Shown in pieces: positions 1 through 8,173 of a stretch of 64,000 nucleotides of DNA. The position numbers were made by a program, and so were the translations under genes. The DNA is from Dechloromonas denitrificans (GTDB lineage: Bacteria; Pseudomonadota; Gammaproteobacteria; Burkholderiales; Rhodocyclaceae). The stretch is from NCBI RefSeq assembly GCF_001551835.1, contig NZ_LODL01000005.1, forward strand, positions 1-64,000, given 5' to 3'. Below the pieces are notes generated by a model that was given only the letters and a program-made list of their open reading frames with translations, was not told where the DNA came from and searched no databases. How positions within the stretch are numbered: the first letter of the stretch is position 1; the number at the start of each line of letters is the position of its first letter.

Positions 1-93
1 CCCATTTTTGAGCCCCGGTATGTGATTTCCCGTATGGGCGGCCGGGCGGCAATCGATTAATCTTCGCCTCCTGCCCATTCCCGAGGAATTGCC

Positions 94-726
94 ATGCCGG
101 TGATCGAAGTCCGCCACCCCCTGGTCAAACATAAAATAGGCCTGATGCGCGAAGGCGACATCAGCACCAAGAAGTTTCGCGAACTGACCGCCGAAATCGC
201 CCGCCTGCTGACCTACGAGGCCTGCCGCGACTTCGAGCTGGAAAAAGTCACCATCGACGGCTGGGCCGGGCCGGTCGAGATCGACCAGATCAAGGGCAAG
301 AAAGTCACCGTCGTGCCGATCCTGCGCGCCGGGCTCGGCATGCTGGACGGTGTGCTCGACCTGATCCCGAATGCCAAGGTCAGCGTCGTCGGCATCGCCC
401 GCAACCACGACACCCTGATGCCGGAATCCTATTTCGAACGCTTCGTCGGCCAGCTCGACGAACGCCTGGCAATGATCATCGACCCGATGCTGGCCACCGG
501 CGGCTCGCTGATCGCCACCATCGACATGCTCAAGCGCAACGGCTGCAAGCACATCAAGGCGCTGGTCCTGGTCGCCGCGCCGGAAGGCATCAAGGCGCTC
601 AAAGCCGCCCACCCCGATGTGCAGCTGTACACCGCCGCCATCGACAGCCACCTCAACGAAGTCGGCTACATCATTCCCGGCCTCGGCGATGCCGGCGACA
701 AGATTTTCGGGACCAAGGAAGCATGA
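94..726 (+). CDS. upp: Uracil phosphoribosyltransferase
   Basis: Cytoplasmic salvage enzyme converting uracil and PRPP to UMP. The 210-residue length and the full-length match to the UPRTase family are clear: an early RxxxTxEIARLLxYEA helix, the [10 protein letters not shown] segment near residues 75-84, and the PRPP loop [10 protein letters not shown] near 130-139. The start has a GAGGA ribosome site 8 bases upstream. Its stop overlaps the uraA start as ATGA, so enzyme and transporter are translationally coupled. Confidence 0.97.
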   Translation: MPVIEVRHPLVKHKIGLMREGDISTKKFRELTAEIARLLTYEACRDFELEKVTIDGWAGPVEIDQIKGKKVTVVPILRAGLGMLDGVLDLIPNAKVSVVGIARNHDTLMPESYFERFVGQLDERLAMIIDPMLATGGSLIATIDMLKRNGCKHIKALVLVAAPEGIKALKAAHPDVQLYTAAIDSHLNEVGYIIPGLGDAGDKIFGTKEA

Positions 727-1955
727 GCGCCGGCCACGAGCCGGTCTGGCGCACCGCCCTGTCCGGGGCGCAAATTCTCTTCGTTGCCTTCGGGGCGACC
801 GTGCTGGTACCGCTGCTGACCGGCCTCAACCCCAGCCTGGCCCTACTCGGTGCCGGCGTCGGCACGCTGATTTTCCAGCTCTGCACCAAACGCCAGGTGC
901 CGATCTATCTCGGCTCCAGCTTCGCCTTCATCGCCCCGGTCATCTACTCGGTGCAGACCTGGGGCATGCCGGCGACGCTCGGCGCACTGGCCTCGGCCAG
1001 CTTCTTCTATTACGTCGCGGCCGGCCTGGTCAAATGGCGTGGCGTCGGCTTCATCCATCATCTGCTGCCACCGGTCGTCATCGGCCCGGTGGTCATGGTC
1101 ATCGGCCTCGGCCTGGCCCAGGTCGCGGTCGGCATGGCGACCGGCAAGGCCGGTACGGCGCAGGTCGTGCCTTACGACACGGCGATCACCATCGCCGCCA
1201 TTTCGCTGCTGGCGACGATGCTGACCGCCATCCGCGCCCGCGGCCTGTTGAAGCTGGTACCGATCCTGGTCGGCGTCGCCGTCGGTTATGTCGTTTCGCT
1301 GGCGGTCGGCATCGTCGATTTCAGCAAGGTCAGCAATGCCGCCTGGCTCGCCCTGCCGCAATTCGGCACGCCAGAATTCAACCTGGCCGCCATCCTGTTC
1401 ATGATTCCGGTCGCCATTGCGCCCATCGTCGAACACGTCGGCGGCATCCTCGCCATCGGCTCGGTCAGCGGCAAGGATTACACCGAAAGCCCCGGCCTGC
1501 ACCGCACGCTGCTCGGCGACGGGCTGGCGGTCAATGTCGTCGGCCTGTTCGGCGGCCCGCCGGTCACCACCTACGGCGAAGTCACTGGCGCCGTCATGCT
1601 GACCCACAACTACAACCCGGTGGTGATGACCTGGGCCGCCGGCTTCGCCATCCTGATGGCCTTCGTCGGCAAGTTCGGCGCCCTGCTGCAGACCATCCCG
1701 CTGCCGGTGATGGGCGGCATCATGGTGCTGCTCTTCGGCTCGATCGCCGGCATCGGCCTGAAGACGCTGATGGACGCCCGGGTAAACCTGTCCAGCGCCC
1801 GCAACCTGTGCATCGTCTCGGTCACGCTCGTTACCGGTATCGGCGGCCTGGCCGTGCAGATTGGCAGTTTCTCTCTGCAGGGCATCAGCCTGTGCGGCGT
1901 GCTTGCCGTGCTCCTCAACCTGGCGCTGCCGAAGGATGAAATCGCAGCAAGTTGA
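723..1955 (+). CDS. uraA: Uracil permease (NCS2 family)
   Basis: Inner-membrane uracil:proton symporter supplying the substrate of upp, with which it overlaps by four bases. The 410-residue protein is almost entirely hydrophobic helices in the NCS2/UraA pattern. It has an early [18 protein letters not shown] segment, the family signature region around [16 protein letters not shown] (about residues 225-240), and [14 protein letters not shown] near 285. NCS2 proteins also carry xanthine or uric acid, but pairing with upp makes uracil by far the likeliest substrate. Confidence 0.95.
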   Translation: MSAGHEPVWRTALSGAQILFVAFGATVLVPLLTGLNPSLALLGAGVGTLIFQLCTKRQVPIYLGSSFAFIAPVIYSVQTWGMPATLGALASASFFYYVAAGLVKWRGVGFIHHLLPPVVIGPVVMVIGLGLAQVAVGMATGKAGTAQVVPYDTAITIAAISLLATMLTAIRARGLLKLVPILVGVAVGYVVSLAVGIVDFSKVSNAAWLALPQFGTPEFNLAAILFMIPVAIAPIVEHVGGILAIGSVSGKDYTESPGLHRTLLGDGLAVNVVGLFGGPPVTTYGEVTGAVMLTHNYNPVVMTWAAGFAILMAFVGKFGALLQTIPLPVMGGIMVLLFGSIAGIGLKTLMDARVNLSSARNLCIVSVTLVTGIGGLAVQIGSFSLQGISLCGVLAVLLNLALPKDEIAAS

Positions 1956-1973
1956 GCCCAGGCAACACCCGCC

Positions 1974-2004
1974 AAGCCGGCCGCCCCCAGCGCCGGCTTT
2001 TTTT
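1974..2004 (+). terminator. Rho-independent terminator after uraA
   Basis: Arms AAGCCGGC (1974-1981) and GCCGGCTT (1992-1999) enclose a 10-base loop and run into seven T residues. It sits 19 bases after the uraA stop and ends the upp-uraA transcript. Confidence 0.85.
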
Positions 2005-2009
2005 CACCC

Positions 2010-2047
2010 CGGTTTTTGCCGTTTTTGACCGGTCGACCGCCGGATTC
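2010..2047 (+). repeat. Dispersed intergenic repeat, copy A
   Basis: Starts with CGGTTTTTGCCGTTTT (2010-2025) and continues through GGTCGACCGCCGG. The first 16 bases are identical to copy B at 11015, and the GACCGC core also occurs in copy C at 17522. It lies after the uraA terminator, between convergent genes. Function is unknown. Confidence 0.5.
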
Positions 2048-2132
2048 AATATCTCGAATGAGCTGATCGCACCAGAACTCTTGAGGGCTGGCTGTGCACC
2101 AATTGCGCGTCTGAACCATGCGCCCAAACGAC

Positions 2133-2564
2133 TTACTTACGCGGAGCATGAATCTTCGTGTTACCCCACCGCTTTTCCAGAGCACCTGTTGCGGCCGCTT
2201 TCAATAATTTCTGGAAACTTGGGCATTCGACATGGCTGGGGGCCGGACAAGCTGCCGCATGGCGGAGCCCGCTACTCATGGCCTTCAGGCGTTTGATCAG
2301 CCCATCAATTTCATCGGCCTTCGCAGCAAGCAATTGCCTGTCGATATTTGGTGGTCCGTAAGGCGATAGCATCGACCGAATTTCGTCGAGAGATAGCCCC
2401 GCAGCCTGACCAAGGGCTATCAAGGCCAGTTGATCCAGCACGTTTGTGCCGTAGCGCCGCCGCTCCCCTTTTTCACGAACCGAGGTAATGAGTCCCTTTT
2501 GCTCGTAATAGCGCAGGGCCGATGAAGGTATCCCGGTTTGTTTGCTGACTTCAGAAATATCCAT
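2133..2564 (-). CDS. MerR-family transcriptional regulator with C-terminal cysteine pair
   Basis: 143-residue regulator. Residues 1-70 form the MerR winged helix-turn-helix (ISEVSKQTGIPSSALRYYEQKGLI, then RRRYG). A dimerisation helix follows at about 73-100. The effector region carries two cysteines, C106 and C114, in an ACPAPSHVECPSF context. The ATG at 2564 is chosen because the MerR fold begins there; a longer frame to 2630 would run through the promoter. It is divergent from the DUF2938-flavodoxin-DUF2798 operon, whose promoter has MerR geometry, so activation of that operon is the expected role. The cysteines suggest thiol, electrophile or metal sensing; the ligand is not known from sequence. 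Confidence 0.88.
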   Translation of the reverse strand: MDISEVSKQTGIPSSALRYYEQKGLITSVREKGERRRYGTNVLDQLALIALGQAAGLSLDEIRSMLSPYGPPNIDRQLLAAKADEIDGLIKRLKAMSSGLRHAAACPAPSHVECPSFQKLLKAAATGALEKRWGNTKIHAPRK

Positions 2565-2575
2565 CCAAACCTCCC

Positions 2576-2606
2576 TTGACTTGAAGTTGACTTTAACTTC
2601 TAGAGT
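2576..2606 (+). promoter_or_regulatory. MerR-type promoter with 19-bp spacer and operator
   Basis: The -35 is TTGACT (2576-2581) and the -10 is TAGAGT (2601-2606), 19 bases apart. That overlong spacing is diagnostic of MerR-activated promoters. The spacer holds the perfect dyad GAAGTT (2583-2588) / AACTTC (2595-2600). It points into the 2649 gene and sits just upstream of the divergent regulator start. Confidence 0.85.
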
Positions 2607-2648
2607 GCACTCCAGAGTCTCATTCGTCAACTTTCAAAGGAGTACGCC

Positions 2649-3143
2649 ATGACGTTAATTGAAGAAATCGTACGGGTCGTCCTGATTGGGTGTGGGGCCA
2701 CTTTGGTCATGGATATCTGGCTGATGTTCCTGAAGCGGATCGGGATTCAGCCTCTGAACTTCGCCTTCATCGGGCGTTGGATCGGGCATTTGTTCCATGG
2801 TCGGATTGCGCATGCATCAATCGGCAAGGCATCGCCAATAGCGAATGAAACCTCGTTGGGCTGGATCACCCATTACGCAGTGGGAATTGCCTTCGCCTTC
2901 CTGCTGACCAGCATTGCCGGTGTTGCTTGGGCTAGAGCGCCTTCGCTCGGCATAGCCCTTCTGGTGGGCGTTTGCACGGTGGCATTTCCGCTCTTGGTAA
3001 TGCAACCAGCGATGGGCCTTGGTGTTGCTGCCTCAAAGACACCTACCCCAATCAAGAACTGCATCAGAAGCCTGATCAACCACAGCGTTTTTGGCCTTGG
3101 CCTTTTCCTGTCCGCCTTTGTCATCGAGTGGATTTCTCGATGA
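2649..3143 (+). CDS. DUF2938 family membrane protein
   Basis: 164-residue integral membrane protein with about four to five hydrophobic helices, the first at residues 7-28. It has the conserved FIGRWIGHLFHGRIAH segment near 40-55 and a late SVFGLGLFLSAF helix, matching DUF2938 proteins. An AAAGGAG ribosome site lies 5 bases before the ATG. It is first in the MerR-controlled operon. The biochemical role is unknown; the family recurs with MerR regulators and oxidoreductases. Confidence 0.8.
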   Translation: MTLIEEIVRVVLIGCGATLVMDIWLMFLKRIGIQPLNFAFIGRWIGHLFHGRIAHASIGKASPIANETSLGWITHYAVGIAFAFLLTSIAGVAWARAPSLGIALLVGVCTVAFPLLVMQPAMGLGVAASKTPTPIKNCIRSLINHSVFGLGLFLSAFVIEWISR

Positions 3144-3192
3144 ACGCCTATTTCCTAACCAAGAAACCCAAATTTTGTCAGGAGTCAGTGAA

Positions 3193-3768
3193 ATGAAAAA
3201 ACTAGCCATCATCTACCACAGTGCTCATGGTCATACCGAGCATATCGCCCAGCATGTTGCCGAAGGGGCGCAGAGCATGCCCGATACCGAAGTTCATCTC
3301 GTCAAGGCTGAGGAATTGACGTCGATGCCCAACAAGCTTCTTGAATACGATGGTTTCCTCTTTGGGTCACCAACTTACCTGGGTGGTGTCTCAGGGACCT
3401 TCAAGAATTTCATGGATTCGACTGGTGGACTGTGGCGCACGCAGCAACTCAAGCGAAAACTCGCCGCCGGCTTTACCGTTTCATCGCTTCCTGCCGGTGA
3501 CAAGCAGTCGACGTTGATCTCATTGTTCACCTTCTGCATGCAGCACGGAATGCTGTGGGTCGGCAATCCCATCCTTCCCGAGCAGCATCGTGGCGTTCCC
3601 TATGACGAAGCCGCTAACCGTCTGGGCTCGTGGTCCGGATTAATGGCTCAGGCTGGGCACTCGGCAGCCGCTGATTCCTTTGTTGTCGGAGACATCAAGA
3701 CAGCCAGGATGTTTGGTCGAAATTTTGCCGAGACAGCGCACCGCCTTTCAAACGAAACGCAGACTTGA
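3193..3768 (+). CDS. Flavodoxin-family NAD(P)H-dependent oxidoreductase (WrbA-like)
   Basis: 191-residue soluble flavoprotein. The N-terminal FMN phosphate loop is HSAHGHT (about residues 10-16). The second flavin-contact segment FGSPTYLGGVSGTFKNFMDSTGGLW lies near 56-80, as in WrbA-type NAD(P)H:quinone reductases. The ATG at 3193 has an AGGAG site 8 bases upstream; a longer frame starting at 3091 would overlap the DUF2938 gene. Two-electron quinone or electrophile reduction is the family activity and fits MerR control. Sequence identity to WrbA proper was not tested, so no symbol is given. Confidence 0.85.
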   Translation: MKKLAIIYHSAHGHTEHIAQHVAEGAQSMPDTEVHLVKAEELTSMPNKLLEYDGFLFGSPTYLGGVSGTFKNFMDSTGGLWRTQQLKRKLAAGFTVSSLPAGDKQSTLISLFTFCMQHGMLWVGNPILPEQHRGVPYDEAANRLGSWSGLMAQAGHSAAADSFVVGDIKTARMFGRNFAETAHRLSNETQT

Positions 3769-3783
3769 TCAGGAGAAAATCTC

Positions 3784-4011
3784 ATGATTCCCAAAAAATA
3801 TGGGCCGATGTTGTTCAGCCTCCTTCTTTCCGGACTGATGTCGCTTCTGGTCTCCGGGGTCGCCACGCTTCATGCTGCTGGGTTAGCTGACGGCGTTCTC
3901 GCACTCTGGATGTCAGCCTGGCTTACCGCCTGGTTGATCGCATTTCCAACAGTCATGCTTGTTGCGCCATTTACGCAGAAAATAGTCGGCGCTCTGGTAA
4001 AGAAAACTTAA
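3784..4011 (+). CDS. DUF2798 family small membrane protein
   Basis: 75-residue protein with two transmembrane helices (about residues 10-30 and 38-60) joined by a short loop. The PKKYGPMLFSLLLSGLMSL opening and the WLxAWLIAFPTVMLVAP second helix are typical of DUF2798. A CAGGAG ribosome site precedes the start. It is the last gene of the MerR-linked operon, 15 bases after the flavodoxin stop. Function unknown. Confidence 0.8.
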   Translation: MIPKKYGPMLFSLLLSGLMSLLVSGVATLHAAGLADGVLALWMSAWLTAWLIAFPTVMLVAPFTQKIVGALVKKT

Positions 4012-4279
4012 GTTTTTCTCGTGATTTCTAGAGCGACAAATAGCCATTGGCTGATCAGGGGACGGTGTCCGCTCTCCTAAATACCAATGGCTGCTGAACT
4101 GAAAGTCGGGACATTGAGCCAGCGGAAAGATGAAGGGCGGCAAAGGGCATACACCGGACTTCGCAGTCCTACTTATCATCAGACAGCTATGGGTCGTTTT
4201 GACCCGTTCAGGTCGGATGCGATTTCACACCGGGTCGGCGCAACGTATCATCCGCCCCCTGTTTTTCCGAAACCGCGCC
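4012..4279. other. 268-bp intergenic region with inverted repeat, no convincing gene
   Basis: No supported gene. It contains an inverted repeat AGCCATTGG (4042-4050) / CCAATGGCT (4084-4092) with 33 bases between, and a small GGGTC/GACCC hairpin near 4194-4208. Base composition is less GC-rich than the flanking genes. A short open frame on each strand crosses it without recognisable protein features. It may be the remnant of a small mobile element or REP-type sequence; this is weakly supported. Confidence 0.4.
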
Positions 4280-5146
4280 ATGCCTTACCTGATCACCGTC
4301 ACCATCCTCTGGGCCTTTTCCTTCAGCCTGATCGGCCAGTACCTGGCCGGTCAGGTCGATAGCGACTTCGCCGTCCTCGTCCGCGTCGCCATCGCCGCCC
4401 TGCTCTTTACGCCGCTGACGCTATGGCGCGGCCTGCCGGCCCGCCTGCTTGGCGGCCTCTGGCTGGCCGGGGCGCTGCAGTTCGGCATCACCTATCTCTG
4501 CCTGTACCGCAGCTTCAGCGTGCTGAGCGTGCCGGAGGTACTGCTGTTCACGGTGCTGACGCCGATTTACGTCACCCTGCTCGACGACGCGCTGGCTCGC
4601 CGTTTCAACCCGTGGGCACTGGTCGCCGCGCTGGTCGCCGTCGGCGGTGGCGTGATCATCCGTTTTCAGAAACTGGAAGGCGACTACCTGATCGGTTTCC
4701 TGCTACTGCAACTGGCCAATGCCACCTTCGCCGCCGGCCAGGTGCTGTGCCGCCAGTTGCTGGCGCGCTACCCGACCGAACAGCCGCTCTATCGCTTCTT
4801 CGGCCACTTCTTTCTCGGTGCGCTGGCGCTGGCCCTGCCATCCTTCCTGCTCTTCGGCGACAGCAGCCGACTGCCGCAAACTGCCATTCAATGGGGCGTG
4901 CTGGCCTGGATGGGCGTTTTCGCCACCGCCCTCGGCATGTTCTGGTGGGTCAAGGGCAGTACCCGGGTCGATGCCGGCACGCTGGCGGTGATGAACGAAT
5001 TGCACGTCCCAGCCGGCCTGCTGGTCAATGTGTTGATCTGGAACCGCAATGCCGACCTGCCGCGCCTGGCGCTCGGCGGCGCCATCATCCTTGCTTCGCT
5101 GTGGCTGAACCGGCTGGGCCGCCGGCGAATGCTCGCCGCAGCCTAG
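4280..5146 (+). CDS. EamA/DMT-superfamily transporter
   Basis: 288-residue inner-membrane protein with about ten helices arranged as two EamA repeats, beginning PYLITVTILWAFSFSLIGQYL. The ATG at 4280 starts directly at the first helix; upstream in-frame codons encode a polar, non-conserved stretch. Family members export amino acids, metabolites or drugs; substrate unknown. It converges with the sensor kinase at 5160. Confidence 0.85.
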   Translation: MPYLITVTILWAFSFSLIGQYLAGQVDSDFAVLVRVAIAALLFTPLTLWRGLPARLLGGLWLAGALQFGITYLCLYRSFSVLSVPEVLLFTVLTPIYVTLLDDALARRFNPWALVAALVAVGGGVIIRFQKLEGDYLIGFLLLQLANATFAAGQVLCRQLLARYPTEQPLYRFFGHFFLGALALALPSFLLFGDSSRLPQTAIQWGVLAWMGVFATALGMFWWVKGSTRVDAGTLAVMNELHVPAGLLVNVLIWNRNADLPRLALGGAIILASLWLNRLGRRRMLAAA

Positions 5147-5159
5147 TCCACCGCCGGCT

Positions 5160-8039
5160 TCAACGCGGCGCCAACCACTTCAGCAGGCGTTCGAACAACA
5201 GGTCGGGATCGACCGGCTTGCCGATATGGTCGTTCATGCCCGCAGCCAGGCAGCGCTGGCGATCCTCATCGAAGGCATTGGCGGTCATCGCCAGAATCGG
5301 CACACGCGCTCTTTCCGGCAGTTGGCGAATGGCCTGGGTGGCCTCGATGCCGTTCATGTTCGGCATCTGCATGTCCATCAGGATCAGGTCGTAATCGTTG
5401 CGCTGCGCCAGTTCGAGCGCCTGCCGGCCATCGGCCGCCAGATCGACGCGCGCCCCGACCTCTTTCAGCAATTCGCGCGAGACTTCCTGATTGATCGGCT
5501 CGTCCTCGACAAGCAGGATCCAGGCGCCGGGATAGCGGGTTTTCAACTGCTCCTCCGCCGAACCGGCCACTCCACCGAATGCGGCAGTTTCGGCAACAGC
5601 CGCCCGGCCCAGACGGGCGGTGAACCAGAAGCAGCTACCGACGCCCGGCAGGCTATCGACCCCGATCTCGCCGCCCATCATCAGCACCAGTCGCTTGCTG
5701 ATCGCGAGGCCGAGGCCGGTACCGCCGTACTTGCGCGTCATCGAGCCATCGGCCTGTTCGAAGGCGGTGAACAGGCGCTGCTGGTCTTCGCCTGAAATGC
5801 CGATGCCGGTATCGCGAATTTCACAGCGGACGAGTACATCCTGCGCATTCCGTTCGAGCAAGGCGAGGCGCAGGGAAATCGAGCCACTCTCGGTGAACTT
5901 GATGGCATTGCCGGTCAGATTGAGCAGGATCTGGCCCAGCCGCAAGGGATCGCCCTGCAGCGGTAGATCGGCCAGTTCCGGCGCCAGTTCGATGCGCAGG
6001 GCCAGGCCTTTTTCGGCAATCTTGGCATCGACCAGCGATGACAGATTTTCCAACACCTGGCCCAGCTTGAAGCCGATGCTCTCCAGCCTGAGATAGCCGG
6101 CTTCGATCTTGGAAATGTCGAGAATGTCGTTGATCACCGCCAGCAGATGCCGGGTGGCCTGGATGACCTTGAGCAACTGTGCCTTCTGCCGCTCGTCGGT
6201 CGCCCGGCGCAGCGCCAGTTCCGCCATGCCGCTGATCGCATTCATCGGCGTCCGCAGTTCGTGGCTCATGTTGGCGACGAAGGTGCTCTTGGCGCGACTT
6301 GCCGCTTCGGCTGCCTCCTTGGCGACCGACAATTCCTGCGTCTTTTGCTCGACCAGTTCGCTCAGGTGGTTGCGGTGGCGCTCCAGTTCGGCCTCGGCCC
6401 GCTTGCGTCCGGCAATGTCGGAATGCGTCCCCGACATGATCAGCGCCCGACCGTCGGCATCGCGTTCGACGATGCGGCCCCGGGTCAGCACCCAATGCCA
6501 GTCGCCGGATTTCTCCCTGCAGCGCAATTCGGCTTCGTGGTGCGTCGTTTCGCCGTGCAGATGACGTTGAATCGACGCATGGGCAACGGCCAGATCATCC
6601 GGATGAACATAGGCCGCCCAGTTCTCGGGCGCCAGATCCATCTCACCGGGCGCGTAGCCGAGCATTGTTTCGAAACGCGGGCTGACGGTAAAGACATTGG
6701 TCTCCAGGTTCCAGTCCCAGAACCCCTGGTTAGCCCCTTCCAGAACCCTGGCCAGGCGGGCGATACTGGCGCGCAGGGCAGCATCGGCTTCCTTGCGCTC
6801 GGTGATATCGCGCGACAGGACCACGAAGTGCGGCATCTCGCCCGGCGCCCCCGGCTTGCGCGACAGCGACAGCTCGAACCAGCGCGTGCCCTGCGGCAAG
6901 GACAGTTCGAACTGAAAGCCTTCGGCAAAGCCATCGGCGTCGGCCTTGCGTACTGCTGCCATCACCACTTCGGCTGCAGCAGGCGGCAGGACATCGCTGA
7001 CTTTCTTGCCGATCATGTCGACCGGCGACCTGGCCAGCAGATCGAGCCGCGGCGAGTGGTAATCGAGATAGCGGCCATCCAGCCCGAGTTCGAACAGCAG
7101 GTCGGGAATGGCATCGAGCATGGCCATCACCTTGCCCTGCTCGGCCTCCAGGCGCCGGACCTTCTCCTTGACCTGCCAGCGCAGGAAGAAAACCGCCCCC
7201 GACATCAGCACCAGAAACAGCGAGAGCAGGCCGAGCGCCTGCCAGACCCGTGGCGGCACCAGCACGACTTCACGCGTTCCTTGCCACTTTTTCAGGATCC
7301 GGGCGTATTCGGAATCCGGATCGCTCTGCCAGGCCTGCAGTTGGCGATCGATCGCCGCCAGCAATTCCGGATTGCGCCCTTCCGCCGTCACGTAAAACAG
7401 CCGCGCCGGCTGAAAGACGATGGGCGTCGCCGACAGGCTGTAGGTCGGGGCGTTGTATTCGCCGAACAGGTTGTTGGCCACCGCCACATCGGCCTGGCCG
7501 GCGGCAACCAGCGCGAATGCTTCTTCCAGGCTGCTGGCTGGCACTACCTCCACATGCAGGCCAAAGCCAGTCATCATGTCGATGAAGAATTTTTCCTGCA
7601 CGCTGCCGCTCAGCATGGCCACTCGCTTGCCGGCCAGATCGAAAGCCGAGGCAATCGGCATGTTCGAGCGGCTGTAGATCTGCGACCAGCTATGCAGCGA
7701 CGGCGTGGCGTGAAAATCGAACAGCTGATCGCGTTGCGGCGAATAGGCGACGTCGGGCATCAGGTCGATTTGCCCGGCCTGCAGCGCATCGAGGCAGGCC
7801 TGCCAGGCGCAGGGCACGTAGTCGAGCTGCCAGCCGGCCGGCTCGGCAATGCGGTTCAGCAGATCGACCAGAATGCCGGCCGGCTTGCCGGCGGTATCGA
7901 CAAATATCTTGGGGGCATTGGCATAGATGCCAACCCTGACCACCGGGGCGGGTTGGTCGGTACCAGCCTCGGCAACGCCGCCCAGCACGCCGCAGGCGAC
8001 CAGACAAATCCGGCACAGGATATGCAGTACCAGGCGCAT
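5160..8039 (-). CDS. Hybrid sensor histidine kinase with periplasmic solute-binding domain
   Basis: About 959 residues. Order: signal/TM at the N-terminus; a bacterial extracellular solute-binding type 3 (PBPb) domain at roughly 30-255; a transmembrane helix near 265-285; two PAS domains (about 300-545); a coiled linker; HisKA with phospho-acceptor His near 593 in SHELRTPMN; a HATPase_c domain with N, G1 (DTGIGIS) and G2 (GGTGLGLAIS) boxes; and a C-terminal receiver with ILMDMQMP (Asp near 888). Ligand binding in the periplasm is expected to control autophosphorylation and phosphotransfer to the fused receiver. No DNA-binding output or separate response regulator lies beside it. The ATG at 8039 is preferred over an upstream TTG at 8066. 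Confidence 0.92.
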   Translation of the reverse strand: MRLVLHILCRICLVACGVLGGVAEAGTDQPAPVVRVGIYANAPKIFVDTAGKPAGILVDLLNRIAEPAGWQLDYVPCAWQACLDALQAGQIDLMPDVAYSPQRDQLFDFHATPSLHSWSQIYSRSNMPIASAFDLAGKRVAMLSGSVQEKFFIDMMTGFGLHVEVVPASSLEEAFALVAAGQADVAVANNLFGEYNAPTYSLSATPIVFQPARLFYVTAEGRNPELLAAIDRQLQAWQSDPDSEYARILKKWQGTREVVLVPPRVWQALGLLSLFLVLMSGAVFFLRWQVKEKVRRLEAEQGKVMAMLDAIPDLLFELGLDGRYLDYHSPRLDLLARSPVDMIGKKVSDVLPPAAAEVVMAAVRKADADGFAEGFQFELSLPQGTRWFELSLSRKPGAPGEMPHFVVLSRDITERKEADAALRASIARLARVLEGANQGFWDWNLETNVFTVSPRFETMLGYAPGEMDLAPENWAAYVHPDDLAVAHASIQRHLHGETTHHEAELRCREKSGDWHWVLTRGRIVERDADGRALIMSGTHSDIAGRKRAEAELERHRNHLSELVEQKTQELSVAKEAAEAASRAKSTFVANMSHELRTPMNAISGMAELALRRATDERQKAQLLKVIQATRHLLAVINDILDISKIEAGYLRLESIGFKLGQVLENLSSLVDAKIAEKGLALRIELAPELADLPLQGDPLRLGQILLNLTGNAIKFTESGSISLRLALLERNAQDVLVRCEIRDTGIGISGEDQQRLFTAFEQADGSMTRKYGGTGLGLAISKRLVLMMGGEIGVDSLPGVGSCFWFTARLGRAAVAETAAFGGVAGSAEEQLKTRYPGAWILLVEDEPINQEVSRELLKEVGARVDLAADGRQALELAQRNDYDLILMDMQMPNMNGIEATQAIRQLPERARVPILAMTANAFDEDRQRCLAAGMNDHIGKPVDPDLLFERLLKWLAPR

Positions 8040-8173
8040 CACGGTTGGTTGAATATTTTCATGCAAACAGGTTGGCGGCGGGAAAAAAGCAAGGCAGCCT
8101 GGATCAGCCGCGGGACAGTGGCAGGATAGCAGACTCCCCGGACCGGCATCACTCCCGAAAAGGCAGGTGCTAC

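Noticed and set aside
1-93. Riboswitch or attenuator upstream of upp
   Set aside because: Only 93 bases are available and they contain no clear structure beyond short GC stretches; a longer upstream region would be needed.
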